A stretch of DNA of 64,000 nt from Rhodobacter sp. (GCA_027484985.1 JAIXRW010000054.1:23479-87478), one strand, 5' to 3'. Shown: positions 42,652-52,331, counted from the first letter of the stretch. The notes: generated by a model not told the origin, from the letters alone. Numbers and translations are program-made.

Positions 42652-43508
42652 AGGTCGATCTCCCGCTTGTTGAACCACCATGTCAAAGGCAGGATGATGA
42701 TCGTGATCAGCAGGAACAAGATCACGTTTCCGGCCGTGGCCAGACCGTAGAACCCCGCCTGGTATTGCTTGTAGATCACGCTGGCCAGCACATCCGATGA
42801 AAACCCCGGCCCGCCCCGCGTGGTGGCCCAGATCACGTCGAACGACCGCAAGCCGCTGATCAGCGACAGCGTCACCACCGTCACTGTCGCCGGGCGCACC
42901 AGCGGCACCGTCACGCGCCAGAACTGTTGCCACCGTGTCGCCCCGTCGATCCGGCTTGCCTCGTAATACTCGGACGAAATCGCGGCGAGCCCGGCGATAT
43001 AGATCAGCGTGGCCAGCCCCACACCCTTCCAGATGTCGATCAGCGCGACCGAATACAGCGCCAGCGCCGGATCGGAAAGCCATGCAGGCCCGTGCAACCC
43101 GACAAGACCAAGCCCAAGGTTGATCACCCCTTTTGTCGGATGCATCAGCGCGGCAAAGGTGATGCCCACCCCGATGGTCGAAACCAGAACCGGAAAGAAC
43201 ACGACCGACCGCAGAAAACCCTGCATCCAGATTCCGCCCGTCAGCAGCACGGCCAGCAAAAGCCCCAGCACCGTCTTGGCGCCCGAGGTGACGAAAGCAT
43301 AGATCAGCGTATTCACCAGCCCCTGCACCAAAAACGGCTCGCGGAAGAACTGGCGATAATTGTCCCAGCCGATGAATTCGGCATCAAACAGGTCCCAGCG
43401 CGTCAGGCTGAACCAGAAACTTGCCACCGTCGGCAACAGGAAAAGCGTGACGAACACCACCGCCGCCGGAAGAACGAACCAATAGGGATAGGGTGATCGC
43501 CGTTTCAT
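42648..43508 (-). CDS. Carbohydrate ABC transporter permease (MalF-like)
   Basis: A 286-residue permease with six helices, starting YWFVLPAAVVFVTLFLLPTV after a short basic N-terminus. The EAA motif is SEYYEASRIDGATRWQQFWRVTVPLVRP. It overlaps the next permease gene by four bases. A perfect 11-bp hairpin lies between it and the preceding solute-binding protein gene, which may lower permease expression compared with the binding protein, as in mal operons. Confidence 0.9.
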   Translation of the reverse strand: MKRRSPYPYWFVLPAAVVFVTLFLLPTVASFWFSLTRWDLFDAEFIGWDNYRQFFREPFLVQGLVNTLIYAFVTSGAKTVLGLLLAVLLTGGIWMQGFLRSVVFFPVLVSTIGVGITFAALMHPTKGVINLGLGLVGLHGPAWLSDPALALYSVALIDIWKGVGLATLIYIAGLAAISSEYYEASRIDGATRWQQFWRVTVPLVRPATVTVVTLSLISGLRSFDVIWATTRGGPGFSSDVLASVIYKQYQAGFYGLATAGNVILFLLITIIILPLTWWFNKREIDL

Positions 43509-43528
43509 CCGTGTCCTCGCCCGAAAGC

Positions 43529-43556
43529 GCCCCTGCCGCAGGTCGGCGGCAGGGGC
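43529..43556 (-). other. Intercistronic hairpin after the binding-protein gene
   Basis: GCCCCTGCCGC (43529-43539) pairs perfectly with GCGGCAGGGGC (43546-43556), an 11-bp stem, between the solute-binding protein stop (43578) and the first permease start (43508) on the minus strand. It could protect the upstream mRNA or partly terminate transcription. Confidence 0.65.
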
Positions 43557-43577
43557 AGGACCGCCCGTGGTGGGAGG

Positions 43578-44855
43578 TTACCAGTTCGGCAGTCCCAGTT
43601 GCTTGGCCTGCTTCTCGACATCCTGGTCATAAAGCGCCGCTGCATCCGCCGCAGGCCGGATGCCCGACCCGACCTCGACCGTGATCTGCTCAAGCGCGGG
43701 CCCCTTGACAGGCGACAGGAATTCCAGCGCGGGGGCGGTCATCCCGTCGGTCTGGAAATAGGGCAGCATGTCAGACACGGCAGGCGGCACATCGGCAGGC
43801 AATTCGCAGCCCTTGATCAGATAGGGCCCCGAGGCGCCCGCCGCACCGATCATCGTGTTGCATCCCTCGACCGAGGCGACGTAGTTCAGGAACTTGATCG
43901 CCTCGTCCTTGTGCTCGCTTGCCTCGGGCACATACAGCGCGGCGGGCATCCAAACCGTCAGCCCGTTCTTGCCAGCATCCGGCCCGGGCTGCGCGAAAAA
44001 GCCCAGATCGCCAAGATTGTCGGGGTTGTTCTGCTTGACCGTGCCGATCCCGAAGGTCAGCATCGGGTAATGCGCGCCCTCGCCGGTGGCGACCATCCGC
44101 ATGCCGTCCTCGAATTTTGCCACGCCGAAATCGGGGTTCATGTATCCCGCCTTGAACACCGCCTCCAGATGTTCGAACCCGCGCATCGCCGCCGGAGTGG
44201 TGGCATATTTCGCCTTGTTCGCCGTGTAGTCGGCGGCGAAATTCGGCACTTCGGCCTGCACGTTGTAATAATCGGCCAGCACGAACAACTGGCTGGTCCA
44301 TGTGTCGCCAAAGGTGGTGATGACCGGCACCTTGCCCGCCTCGGCCACCTTGGCGTTGTTGGCCATGAACTCGTCCCATGTCTTGGGCACCGTCAGGCCA
44401 AGATCGGCATAGATCTTGCGGTTATAGAAGATGCCGCCGCCCATCGCCGGACCAAAGGGCACGCCGCGCACCGTGCCGTCCGGCGCTGTGACCACCTGCT
44501 TGAAGCTGTCAAGCACATTGGCCTGACCGTCGATCGCCGTCAGGTCCGCCAGCGTTTCCTGCGGTTTGAGCGCCTGAAACAGCGACCCCGAATTGTAGTT
44601 GAAAATGTCCGCCATCTCGCCTGTCGCAAGCCGGGTCTTGACGATGTTATCCCCGTCAGCGCCGCCATTGCGCTGTTCGATATCAAAGGTGACATCGGAA
44701 TTGGCCGCCGTATAGGCCGCCGTCAGCGCCTCCATCGAGGCGACCGTTTCAGGGTTGTTGTCGATCAGCACCGAAAGCGTGACTTCCGCTTGCGCCATGC
44801 CTGCCGCCAGCGTGATCGCCCCGGCAAGGGCTGCACTGTAAGTAAAGGTCTTCAT
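43578..44855 (-). CDS. Extracellular solute-binding protein, carbohydrate ABC transporter
   Basis: A 425-residue periplasmic protein of family 1 (CUT1). The signal peptide is about residues 1-23 (LAAGMAQAE). The mature part has NSDVTFDIEQRNGGADGDNIVKTRLATG, which is the usual N-lobe motif, and FKQVVTAPDGTVRGVPFGP. It captures an oligosaccharide or glycoside for the downstream permeases. Position between the rhamnosidase and the permeases makes a rhamnose-containing glycoside the best guess for the ligand. It begins 30 bp after the rhamnosidase stop. Confidence 0.9.
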   Translation of the reverse strand: MKTFTYSAALAGAITLAAGMAQAEVTLSVLIDNNPETVASMEALTAAYTAANSDVTFDIEQRNGGADGDNIVKTRLATGEMADIFNYNSGSLFQALKPQETLADLTAIDGQANVLDSFKQVVTAPDGTVRGVPFGPAMGGGIFYNRKIYADLGLTVPKTWDEFMANNAKVAEAGKVPVITTFGDTWTSQLFVLADYYNVQAEVPNFAADYTANKAKYATTPAAMRGFEHLEAVFKAGYMNPDFGVAKFEDGMRMVATGEGAHYPMLTFGIGTVKQNNPDNLGDLGFFAQPGPDAGKNGLTVWMPAALYVPEASEHKDEAIKFLNYVASVEGCNTMIGAAGASGPYLIKGCELPADVPPAVSDMLPYFQTDGMTAPALEFLSPVKGPALEQITVEVGSGIRPAADAAALYDQDVEKQAKQLGLPNW

Positions 44856-44885
44856 CCGTGTTCTCCTCCCAGAGTTTCTTGTCAG

Positions 44886-47225
44886 TCAGGTCGTCAGGTC
44901 GAAAGTGATCTCGTGCCGCCCGGCCCCCAGCGCCAGCCCGTCGGCGGGCATATCGACCGGTCGGCCATCCAGCGTCAGCCCGCGGCGTTGCGCGGCAGGA
45001 AGCAGCCGCCCCGCGCAACCCTGCGGCAGGGTCACCCGATAGGTGACGCGCGTGCCCTCCAGCGCCCAACCCGCTTCGATGCGCCCGTGGCGGCAGTCGT
45101 GCCACGCCTCGACAGGCGAAAGCGCGGGCAGGATCAGCGGGTTCAGCGTGACCTCGTCAAAACCCGGGCGCTCGGCAACCGGGGCCACCCCGGCCACGCC
45201 CTCGAACAGCCACTGGCACACCGCGCCATAGGCATAATGGTTGTAGCTGTTCATGTCGGGGTCATAGATGGTGCCGTCCTCGCCCAGCGCGTCCCAGCGT
45301 TCCCAGATACTCGTCGCACCCCGCTCGACCTGATAAAGCCACCCCGGCACCCTGCGGTTCAGGAAGATCTTTTCGGCCAGATCGGCCATGCCATGCATCG
45401 TCAGCGCCGGCAGAATGGCGGGCGTGCCGATGAAGCCGGTTCCGATCAGGCCGTCGGCATCTTCGACCACGCGGCGGAAATAGGCCTTGCCCGCCTCGTA
45501 ATGTTCCGGCGGCACCAGACCATACAGAAAGGCAAGGCTCCATGACGTCTGGTCATTATGCGCGATCCGCCCCGATGGCGAAAAGAACTCGTGCCGGAAC
45601 GCCGTGCGGATGGCCTCGGCCCGCTGGCGCAGCGCCGTTTCCTGACCCGTCTCTCCGATCAGCCCGGCGATGCGCGCGGCTAGATCGGTCGAGATGAAAT
45701 GATAGATCGTCGCCGCGCAATCATCCGCAATGGTCGGCCTTGGCTTGCGGTTGTCACCCACAGGCTGGATCCAGTCCCCGAAGGTGAACCCCCGCGCGCC
45801 CCATTCGGCGGGCGGTCGCACCAGCGGCCCGTCCGAAATGGCCCAGACATAATCCAGCCACCGGACCATGGCGGGGAAATTCTCGACCAGAACGCCCTTG
45901 TCGCCATAATGCAGGTAAAGCTGCCACGGGATGATCACGATGGCATCGCCCCACCCCGTCGATCCCGCCCAATCGCCGCGCCCGTCGATCGGATGCAGCC
46001 GCGTCGGATCGGGCGAGAAATGCGGAACGCCCCCGTCCGCGCGCTGGTCGTGCCGCACGTCCCGCAGGTATTTCTTCAGGAAACTTTCGCAATCGGCCAG
46101 CCAGCAGGCCGTGCCCGCAAAGACCTGCGCATCGCCAGTCCAACCCAGCCGCTCGTCGCGCTGCGGGCAATCGGTCGGAATCTCGATGAAATTCGACCGC
46201 TGCGACCAGATGGTGTTCAGCACCAGCCGGTTCACCTCGGGCACCGCGCAGCGAAATCCGCCTGCCTGCACCGGAACCGAGGTGACGGGGATCTGGTGCA
46301 TATCGACCAGCTTCGCCCCGCCTGTCAGCGTCACCCGCGCATAGCGGAACCCGAAAAATGTGAACAGCGGCGCATAAACCTCGATCCCCGCGCCGCGAAG
46401 CGTATAGTGTTGCTCGGCCCGGGCCGAACGGAAATTGCGGTTGTCAAACACCCGTCCCGGACCCAGCACCTCGGAAAACTCGATCCGAACCTTTGCCCCG
46501 GCCGGTCCCTGCACCGCAATCCGCGCATAGGCCCCGCAATTCTGCCCGAAGTCAAAGACCGTGGTCGCCCCGTCAGCCCAGCTTTCAACCGCCGCGACAG
46601 GGGCCATCTCCTTTACCGCGCCCGTCTCGTGCGGCACCAGCAGCGCGTGATCGAAGGGCAGAACCTCGACCCCATGCGTATCGGCAATATCGATCCGGGC
46701 GTCATAATCCTCGCCGTGATAAATTCCGTTGCCGGTAACGGGGGTCAGCCCCGACCGCCACGATGCATCGGTTTTCACCAGCACCTGCCCGCCCGCCACC
46801 AGTTCCGCAAAGGCCCCGATCCGGTCGCCCCATGTATTGGGAATGGGGTTAAGCGCCCACATCAGCCGCGACCGGAACCAGCCATCCCCCAGCCAGATTT
46901 CCAGCCGGTTCCGGCCCGGCTTCAACAAGGCCGAAACGTCATAGCTCTGATAGGCGATGCGGTCGTCATAGCAGGTCCAGCCCGGCGTCAGCAGATCATC
47001 GCCCACCCGCGCGCCATTCAGGAAAGCCCGGTACAGCCCCTGCGCCGACAGATGCAGCACCGCCCCCTCGCCTGCCTGCGCGATGTCGAAGTCCCGCGCG
47101 ACAAAGCTGCCCGGCCCGCCCGTGCCCGCATCAAAGGCCGGAGCGATCATTTCGGCGGAAAAGCCGTTTTTTGGCAACAGCTTATCGACTGCGGAACCAG
47201 CCCGCACCTGCCCCTCAAGGCCCAT
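44886..47225 (-). CDS. Alpha-L-rhamnosidase, GH78
   Basis: A 779-residue glycoside hydrolase that releases terminal alpha-L-rhamnose. N-terminal beta-sandwich domains (about 1-330) include WTCYDDRIAYQSYDVS and LEIWLGDGWFRSR. The (alpha/alpha)6 barrel carries IPTDCPQRDERLGWTGDA, the GH78 hallmark with the catalytic acids, GWGDAIVIIPW, and SIWERWD near the second acid. No signal peptide is visible at the N-terminus (MGLEGQVRAGSAVDKL), so the enzyme should be cytoplasmic, acting on imported rhamnosides. ATG 47225 has GGGGAGG upstream. It heads the ABC operon and is divergent from lacI. Confidence 0.92.
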   Translation of the reverse strand: MGLEGQVRAGSAVDKLLPKNGFSAEMIAPAFDAGTGGPGSFVARDFDIAQAGEGAVLHLSAQGLYRAFLNGARVGDDLLTPGWTCYDDRIAYQSYDVSALLKPGRNRLEIWLGDGWFRSRLMWALNPIPNTWGDRIGAFAELVAGGQVLVKTDASWRSGLTPVTGNGIYHGEDYDARIDIADTHGVEVLPFDHALLVPHETGAVKEMAPVAAVESWADGATTVFDFGQNCGAYARIAVQGPAGAKVRIEFSEVLGPGRVFDNRNFRSARAEQHYTLRGAGIEVYAPLFTFFGFRYARVTLTGGAKLVDMHQIPVTSVPVQAGGFRCAVPEVNRLVLNTIWSQRSNFIEIPTDCPQRDERLGWTGDAQVFAGTACWLADCESFLKKYLRDVRHDQRADGGVPHFSPDPTRLHPIDGRGDWAGSTGWGDAIVIIPWQLYLHYGDKGVLVENFPAMVRWLDYVWAISDGPLVRPPAEWGARGFTFGDWIQPVGDNRKPRPTIADDCAATIYHFISTDLAARIAGLIGETGQETALRQRAEAIRTAFRHEFFSPSGRIAHNDQTSWSLAFLYGLVPPEHYEAGKAYFRRVVEDADGLIGTGFIGTPAILPALTMHGMADLAEKIFLNRRVPGWLYQVERGATSIWERWDALGEDGTIYDPDMNSYNHYAYGAVCQWLFEGVAGVAPVAERPGFDEVTLNPLILPALSPVEAWHDCRHGRIEAGWALEGTRVTYRVTLPQGCAGRLLPAAQRRGLTLDGRPVDMPADGLALGAGRHEITFDLTT

Positions 47226-47277
47226 TCCGTCAACCTCCCCTACGGCCGAATCGGACTTTGGCCAGATTCGTGCATCG

Positions 47278-47320
47278 TTCTACGTAAATCATTCTACAAG
47301 CCGATTTGCCTTGCAACGTT
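47278..47320. promoter_or_regulatory. Divergent control region between rhamnosidase and LacI genes
   Basis: The 127-bp gap is A/T-rich. It contains TTCTAC twice, 14 bp apart (47278-47283, 47292-47297), a TACGTA palindrome between them (47281-47286), and TTGCAACGTTTTTT around a central AACGTT (47315-47320), the core also seen before the MFS gene at 39020. These are candidate sites for the adjacent LacI regulator. Confidence 0.4.
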
Positions 47321-47352
47321 TTTTTGATAAGTTGGCCGCAAAGGATGGACGG

Positions 47353-48369
47353 ATGGCAGACGGCGACAGCGGTTCACGCGTAACGATCCGGACCGTCGCG
47401 GCGGATGCGGGTGTGTCCGTCGCGGCGGTCTCAAAGGTCATGCGAAACGCCTATGGCGTGTCGGATGCCCTGCGCCTCAGGGTCGAAGCCAGCATTGAAA
47501 AACTGGGCTACCGCCCCTCGGTCGCCGCGCGGGGGATGCGCGGGCGCACCTTTACGCTGGGCGTCCTGCTGGTGGGGATCGACAACCCCTTCCTGCCCGG
47601 CATCTATCAGGGCATCGAAACCGTCACCGAACAGGCGGGCTACAAGATCATGGTCGGCGTCGGCGCCGCACGGGCCCGCACCGAAGCGCAGTTGATCGAA
47701 CAGATGATCGACAACCGGATGGACGGGCTGATCCTCGTCGCCAGCCAGATCTCGGGCGAGATGCTGGAACACTATGCCCGCCAGATCCCCATCGTCGTCG
47801 TGGGCCATCACGAACCGGCCGCGCAAGGCTATGACACGATCAACAACAATGACCAAAGGGGCGCGCGCCTCGCGGTGCAGGCCTTCCTTGAAAAAGGCTA
47901 CACCGATATCGCCTTCATCACACAGGCCGATCAGGCCGACCATCTTGCCGATGTCGCACCCCAGCGCGAAATCGGCTACCGCGCCGCCATGACCGGCGCC
48001 GGACTGGCCGATCAGATCCGCGTCATCATCCTGCCCCAGCACAGTGCGCAGCGCGACGAGCGGATCAAGGCGCTGCTTATCGCGCCCGACCGTCCGCGCG
48101 CGCTTGTCTGTTGGTCCGACCTCGACGCCGTTCCCATCCTTGGCGCGGCTTACAGCCTTGGCATCCGCGTGCCCGACGACCTGTCAATCATCGGCTATGA
48201 CAACTCGCCCGTGGCCGCCTTGCCCATGGTCAATCTAAGCTCGATAGACCAAGACGGCCCGCGCCTTGGCCGTATCGCGGCCGAGGCCCTGTTCAGCCGC
48301 ATCAACGGCCGGAATGTCGCGGAACATCTCGAAATCGAACCGACCCTGATTTTCCGCCACAGTATCTGA
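47353..48369 (+). CDS. LacI-family transcriptional regulator
   Basis: A 338-residue repressor. The N-terminal helix-turn-helix and hinge are VTIRTVAADAGVSVAAVSKVMR and VRVEASIEKLGYRPS (about residues 10-60); the rest is a periplasmic-binding-protein-like sensor (TLGVLLVGIDNPF, IGYDNSPVA). The sensor presumably binds rhamnose or a rhamnoside. It is divergent from the rhamnosidase-ABC operon and therefore the likely regulator. ATG 47353 was chosen; another ATG at 47345 is out of frame. Autoregulation is plausible because of the AACGTT sequence upstream. Confidence 0.9.
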   Translation: MADGDSGSRVTIRTVAADAGVSVAAVSKVMRNAYGVSDALRLRVEASIEKLGYRPSVAARGMRGRTFTLGVLLVGIDNPFLPGIYQGIETVTEQAGYKIMVGVGAARARTEAQLIEQMIDNRMDGLILVASQISGEMLEHYARQIPIVVVGHHEPAAQGYDTINNNDQRGARLAVQAFLEKGYTDIAFITQADQADHLADVAPQREIGYRAAMTGAGLADQIRVIILPQHSAQRDERIKALLIAPDRPRALVCWSDLDAVPILGAAYSLGIRVPDDLSIIGYDNSPVAALPMVNLSSIDQDGPRLGRIAAEALFSRINGRNVAEHLEIEPTLIFRHSI

Positions 48370-48430
48370 CCCGCCGCCACAGCCGGAATGCCAAGGGGCG
48401 CCCGCCATGGCGCGGCGCCCCTTGCACGGG

Positions 48431-50188
48431 TCAGCGCGCCAGAACAGCGCGCATCACCCGTAGCAAATCGGCCCGCGCCGAGGGCGAAATCGTCTCGGAC
48501 CGCCAGCAGACATGGTGGTCGGGGCGAACGATCAGGCAGCCGCTGTCGCGGATCTCGCTGGCCCGCGCCCAGTCGCCGCTGTGGTCGATATAGGTCTGGC
48601 GCGGCCCGATCACATGGGTGGCAATCTCGATCCCCAGTTCCGCCGCCACCGCTTCGGCCGCTTCAACCCAGGCCTCTCCCCCCAGACCCGTCAGCAGCGT
48701 GAACCGCCCCTTGCCGCATAGATCAAGCGTTGACACCTCGGCCCCCGTATCGCGCCGGTACACCCATGCATGCGGCAACCGTGCGCCGGGCCATGTGGTG
48801 GGCTGGTAATGCAGGTCGGCATCCAGCGCAAAGGCAGGCTCGATCTGGCCATCCGTCACGATGGCCGATGACCGGTAGCGCTGGTTCATCTCGATCCCAT
48901 GGGCATCGAACTCGTATTTCTTGAAGGCAATCGCCTTGCGGATCGCCTCGCGCTGGCGTTCGGCCGCCTCGGTGCCTTCGCTGCGGGCGTTCAGGTTCTT
49001 TTGCATCTGCACCGGATCGACGCCTTCGCCCATGCCCAACGCCTCAAAGATCGGGCCGAACTCGGCGATCGACTGGTTGGCGCGCGTCACGATCTGCTTG
49101 GCGATGGGGGCGCGTTCGTCGTTATAGCTGTCCAGCAGCCGTTCGCCCGCCTGCCCCTTCAGCACAAGGGCCAGCTTCCACGCCAGATTGAACGCATCCT
49201 GGATCGAGGTGTTCGACCCAAGCCCGTTCGACGGCGGATGCCGGTGGATCGCATCGCCCATGCAGAACACCCGGCCATTCGTGGTGCGCGTGGCATAGCG
49301 GTTGTTCACCGTCCACACACTGGCCGACAAAAGCTCGATCTCAAGGTTCGGGTCGCCCACCAGTTGCCGCGCCACGCCGGTGGCGAATTCGGGCGTCACC
49401 TCGGGTTCGGGTCCGTTGATGTCATAGCCCCAGACGATCAGCCATTCGTTCCACGGGCGCACCATCCGCACAAGGCCCATGCCGATCCCGCCCACATCCG
49501 CGCCGGGCTGCATGACCCAGTAAAGAACGCTGGGGCGGTGCGCGACATATTTGGACAGGTCGGCCCTGAACAAGATGTTCATCGACCCGCCCACACCCAT
49601 CTTGCCCTCAAAGGGCAGGCCCGCATGTTCGGCCACCAGAGATTTACCGCCATCCGCGCCGATCAGGTATTTCGACCGGATCGTCAGGTCTTTGCCCGTC
49701 AGCCGGTCGCGGCAAAGCGTGGTGACGCCTTCGGCATCCTGCGTGTGGCTGACATATTCGGTGGACATCCGCGCCTGCGTGCCACGCGAACAGGCGGTCC
49801 TGAACAGCAACGGCTCCATGAATGTCTGCGGCAGGTCGTTCATCCGGCCGGGCGATGACATCAGATGTTCCGCCCGCGACAGCGGATGGTTCCCCCATGA
49901 TTTCATCCGCCCGATTTCTTCGCCCGCAAGGCTTTCGCAAAAGATGTTCTCGCCCATCAGGTCTTGCCCGGTGGCAAACAGATAGGCCTCGTCCTCGACC
50001 TCGCGGCCAAGATCGCGCAGCACCTCCATCGTGCGCTGGTTGGTGATATGGGCGCGCGGCGTATTGGCAAGCCAGCGATAGCGGTTCACCGCCATGTTCT
50101 GGATGCCATAGCTCGATAAAAGCGCCGCCGTGGCCGAACCGCTGGGTCCGGTCCCGATGATAAGCACCTCGGTGGTGATGTCAGCCAT
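48431..50188 (-). CDS. FAD-dependent phenol-type monooxygenase (2,4-dichlorophenol 6-monooxygenase-like)
   Basis: A 585-residue single-component flavoprotein hydroxylase that uses NAD(P)H and O2. The FAD-binding GTGPSGSATAALL is at residues about 12-24, the DG motif LIGADGGKS lies near 180, and GDAIHRHPPSNGLGSNTSIQDA is the second FAD motif. The C-terminal thioredoxin-like domain (about 470-585) is present. It resembles TfdB-type phenol hydroxylases. Beside maleylacetate reductase it could turn resorcinol or a related phenol into hydroxyquinol. ATG 50188 has GGGAGGAC upstream. The substrate is inferred from context. Confidence 0.83.
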   Translation of the reverse strand: MADITTEVLIIGTGPSGSATAALLSSYGIQNMAVNRYRWLANTPRAHITNQRTMEVLRDLGREVEDEAYLFATGQDLMGENIFCESLAGEEIGRMKSWGNHPLSRAEHLMSSPGRMNDLPQTFMEPLLFRTACSRGTQARMSTEYVSHTQDAEGVTTLCRDRLTGKDLTIRSKYLIGADGGKSLVAEHAGLPFEGKMGVGGSMNILFRADLSKYVAHRPSVLYWVMQPGADVGGIGMGLVRMVRPWNEWLIVWGYDINGPEPEVTPEFATGVARQLVGDPNLEIELLSASVWTVNNRYATRTTNGRVFCMGDAIHRHPPSNGLGSNTSIQDAFNLAWKLALVLKGQAGERLLDSYNDERAPIAKQIVTRANQSIAEFGPIFEALGMGEGVDPVQMQKNLNARSEGTEAAERQREAIRKAIAFKKYEFDAHGIEMNQRYRSSAIVTDGQIEPAFALDADLHYQPTTWPGARLPHAWVYRRDTGAEVSTLDLCGKGRFTLLTGLGGEAWVEAAEAVAAELGIEIATHVIGPRQTYIDHSGDWARASEIRDSGCLIVRPDHHVCWRSETISPSARADLLRVMRAVLAR

Positions 50189-50214
50189 TCTGTCCTCCCT
50201 GAATTTCGTGCCGC

Positions 50215-51288
50215 TTATGCCGCGGGCGCCGTGCCGTCCCATGCCGCCTGCAACAGCCGCCGCACCGCGCCCGCCTCGACGGGGCGTGGGTTCCAATAGG
50301 GGTTTTGCGTGGCAATCTCGGTGGCGCGGTCAAGGTCCGCTTCCTTCATCCCAAGATCGCGCAACGCCAGCGGCGCCTTCATGCGGATGGCAAAGTCGTG
50401 CAGCGCCTGCCCCGCGGTCGGGCCGCCGAACATCTCGGCCACGGGGGCGAGTTCGCGGGCCGCCGCCGCCTCGTTATAGGCAATGGCATGGGGCAAGATC
50501 ACCGAATGCGTCTCGGCATGGGGCAGATCGAAACTGCCACCCAACGTGTGGCACAGCTTGTGATGCAGCGCCATGCCAACCGTGCCCAGCACCATCCCGC
50601 ACAGCCATGCGCCATACAGCGTTTCGCCACGCGCCGACAGGTCGTCGGGGTTGTCCATCACACGGGGCAGAGCATCGCGGAAAGCGCGCATCCCTTCCAG
50701 CGCCATCAATGTCGAAACCGGCGACCGGTTCTGCGCGTAAAGCCCTTCGGCGGCATGGGCCATCGCATTCAGCGCCGATGTCACCGTCATGCCCACCGGC
50801 AGGCTGCGAACAAGCTCGGCATCATACAAGATGACCTCGGGCTGCACCTTGGGCGTTGTGATCGTGGTTTTCCGTCCGCCTTCGGTCTGGCCCAGAATCC
50901 CGGTCGCTTCCGAACCGGCATAGGTGGTGGGCACCACGATTTGCGGCAGATCGGTCCGCAGGGCGATCGCCTTGCCAAGGCCTGTCGTCGATCCGCCCCC
51001 CACGGCGACCACGCAATCGGCCCCCACCTCAAGCGCCCGCGCAACGGCTTCCTCGCTGATGGCCACGGGGGTGTGCATCGCGGCCCGCGAATACAGGCCC
51101 GCCGCCCGTTCCCCCAGAAGGTCCGCGAATTGCGCGCCGGTTTCGGCCTGTTGCGGCGTGGTCAGAATCAGCGCCCGGCTCAGCCCCAGCGCCGCCATCT
51201 CTTCCCCCAGCGTATGGCGCACACCGGCGCCGAAACGCACCCGGACAGGGGGCAAGGTGGTGGTGAAGCTTTCCTGAAACAACGACAT
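50215..51288 (-). CDS. Maleylacetate reductase
   Basis: A 357-residue iron-type alcohol dehydrogenase-fold enzyme that reduces maleylacetate to 3-oxoadipate with NAD(P)H. Typical features are VRFGAGVRHTLGEEM near the N-terminus, VVAVGGGSTTGLGKAIAL for nucleotide binding, VPTTYAGSEATGILGQTE, and the His-rich HHKLCHTLGGSFDLPHAETHS segment of the metal or active site. It lies 26 bp upstream of the monooxygenase gene in the same operon and is divergent from lysR. It is the step that joins the hydroxyquinol branch to the beta-ketoadipate pathway. Confidence 0.9.
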   Translation of the reverse strand: MSLFQESFTTTLPPVRVRFGAGVRHTLGEEMAALGLSRALILTTPQQAETGAQFADLLGERAAGLYSRAAMHTPVAISEEAVARALEVGADCVVAVGGGSTTGLGKAIALRTDLPQIVVPTTYAGSEATGILGQTEGGRKTTITTPKVQPEVILYDAELVRSLPVGMTVTSALNAMAHAAEGLYAQNRSPVSTLMALEGMRAFRDALPRVMDNPDDLSARGETLYGAWLCGMVLGTVGMALHHKLCHTLGGSFDLPHAETHSVILPHAIAYNEAAAARELAPVAEMFGGPTAGQALHDFAIRMKAPLALRDLGMKEADLDRATEIATQNPYWNPRPVEAGAVRRLLQAAWDGTAPAA

Positions 51289-51300
51289 GACGGCGCCTTA

Positions 51301-51315
51301 TCTGCTGCGTGCAGA
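51301..51315. promoter_or_regulatory. LysR-type operator candidate
   Basis: TCTGC-TGCGT-GCAGA is a perfect interrupted palindrome in the 92-bp gap between maleylacetate reductase (-) and lysR (+), which also contains an A/T-rich stretch near 51350-51375. The position suits a shared LysR-regulated promoter. Confidence 0.45.
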
Positions 51316-51380
51316 GGCAGATTAGCCAAGATGCGGCGCGATATTGATCGTAACAGGAATTGATAATATAATCTTTCGTT

Positions 51381-52331
51381 ATGAAAATTGACAGCGAGCA
51401 TCTCGAAATCCTTGCGCTGATCGTCGAAAAGGGCGGCCTCACCGAAGGGGCCGATGCGCTTGGCAAATCGCAACCCTCGGTGTCGCGCACCATGGCACTG
51501 CTCGAGGACCGGATCGGCGCACCGCTGTTCGAACCCGGCAAGCGCCCGCTGCGGCCCACCGAACTGGGCGAAAACCTCGCCCGTCTGGGCGCACGCATCC
51601 ACGCCCTGAACGCCGAAGCCAGCCGTCTGGTCCAGAACTACCGCAAGGGCCATGCCGGCCGTCTGCGGATCGCGGGCACCCCCATCTTCATCGACGGGGT
51701 CGTCTCGACCCTGATCGCAGATTTCCAGACCCGCCACCCCGAGGTGCAGATCGTCCAGTCCTACGGCTATTTTGACGGGCTGGCCGCCAGCCTGCGGAAC
51801 GGCACGCTCGATATGGCCATTGTGCCGCTGCATCAGGGCAGCGTGCCCGCCGACATGTCCTTTGTGCCGCTTCTGGCGGGGCGCAACGTCATCGCCGCGC
51901 GGTCGGGCCACCCGCTGATGCGGCGCAGCACCATCACCTTGGCCGATATCGACCCCTATCCATGGATCGCCCCGCCCGCCGACAGCCCGCTCTATCGCGA
52001 CCTGCAACGCGCGCTGAAATCCATCGGGAAAGAGGATTTCCGCGTCAGTTTCTCGGGCGGCACGCTGGCCTCGATCCTGTCGATCCTTGCCGGATCGGAC
52101 GCCTTGACCGTCCTGCCCTATTCGGTCGTGTTCCTGATGCGAAAAATGGCAGGCGTCGATGCCCTGCGGCTCAGGGTTGATCATCCCGACCGCCAACTCG
52201 GGATGCTCAGCTTCAACGCAGCCTCGCCGCCGCCGTCGCTGCGGCTGTTCGCGGGCTTTCTGATGGATGAATTCGCCCTGCTCGAAGCCCGCATCCAGCA
52301 CGAAGGCCAGGTAACGCAGCGGCGCGGTTAG
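51381..52331 (+). CDS. LysR-family transcriptional regulator
   Basis: A 316-residue regulator. The winged helix-turn-helix (about 1-60) has LIVEKGGLTEGADALGKSQPSVSRTMALLE; the effector domain follows from about residue 95 (RLRIAGTPIFIDGVV). It is divergent from maleylacetate reductase, so it very likely activates that operon in response to an aromatic intermediate. The stop codon is part of a perfect 9-bp hairpin shared with the convergent tautomerase gene. Confidence 0.9.
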   Translation: MKIDSEHLEILALIVEKGGLTEGADALGKSQPSVSRTMALLEDRIGAPLFEPGKRPLRPTELGENLARLGARIHALNAEASRLVQNYRKGHAGRLRIAGTPIFIDGVVSTLIADFQTRHPEVQIVQSYGYFDGLAASLRNGTLDMAIVPLHQGSVPADMSFVPLLAGRNVIAARSGHPLMRRSTITLADIDPYPWIAPPADSPLYRDLQRALKSIGKEDFRVSFSGGTLASILSILAGSDALTVLPYSVVFLMRKMAGVDALRLRVDHPDRQLGMLSFNAASPPPSLRLFAGFLMDEFALLEARIQHEGQVTQRRG

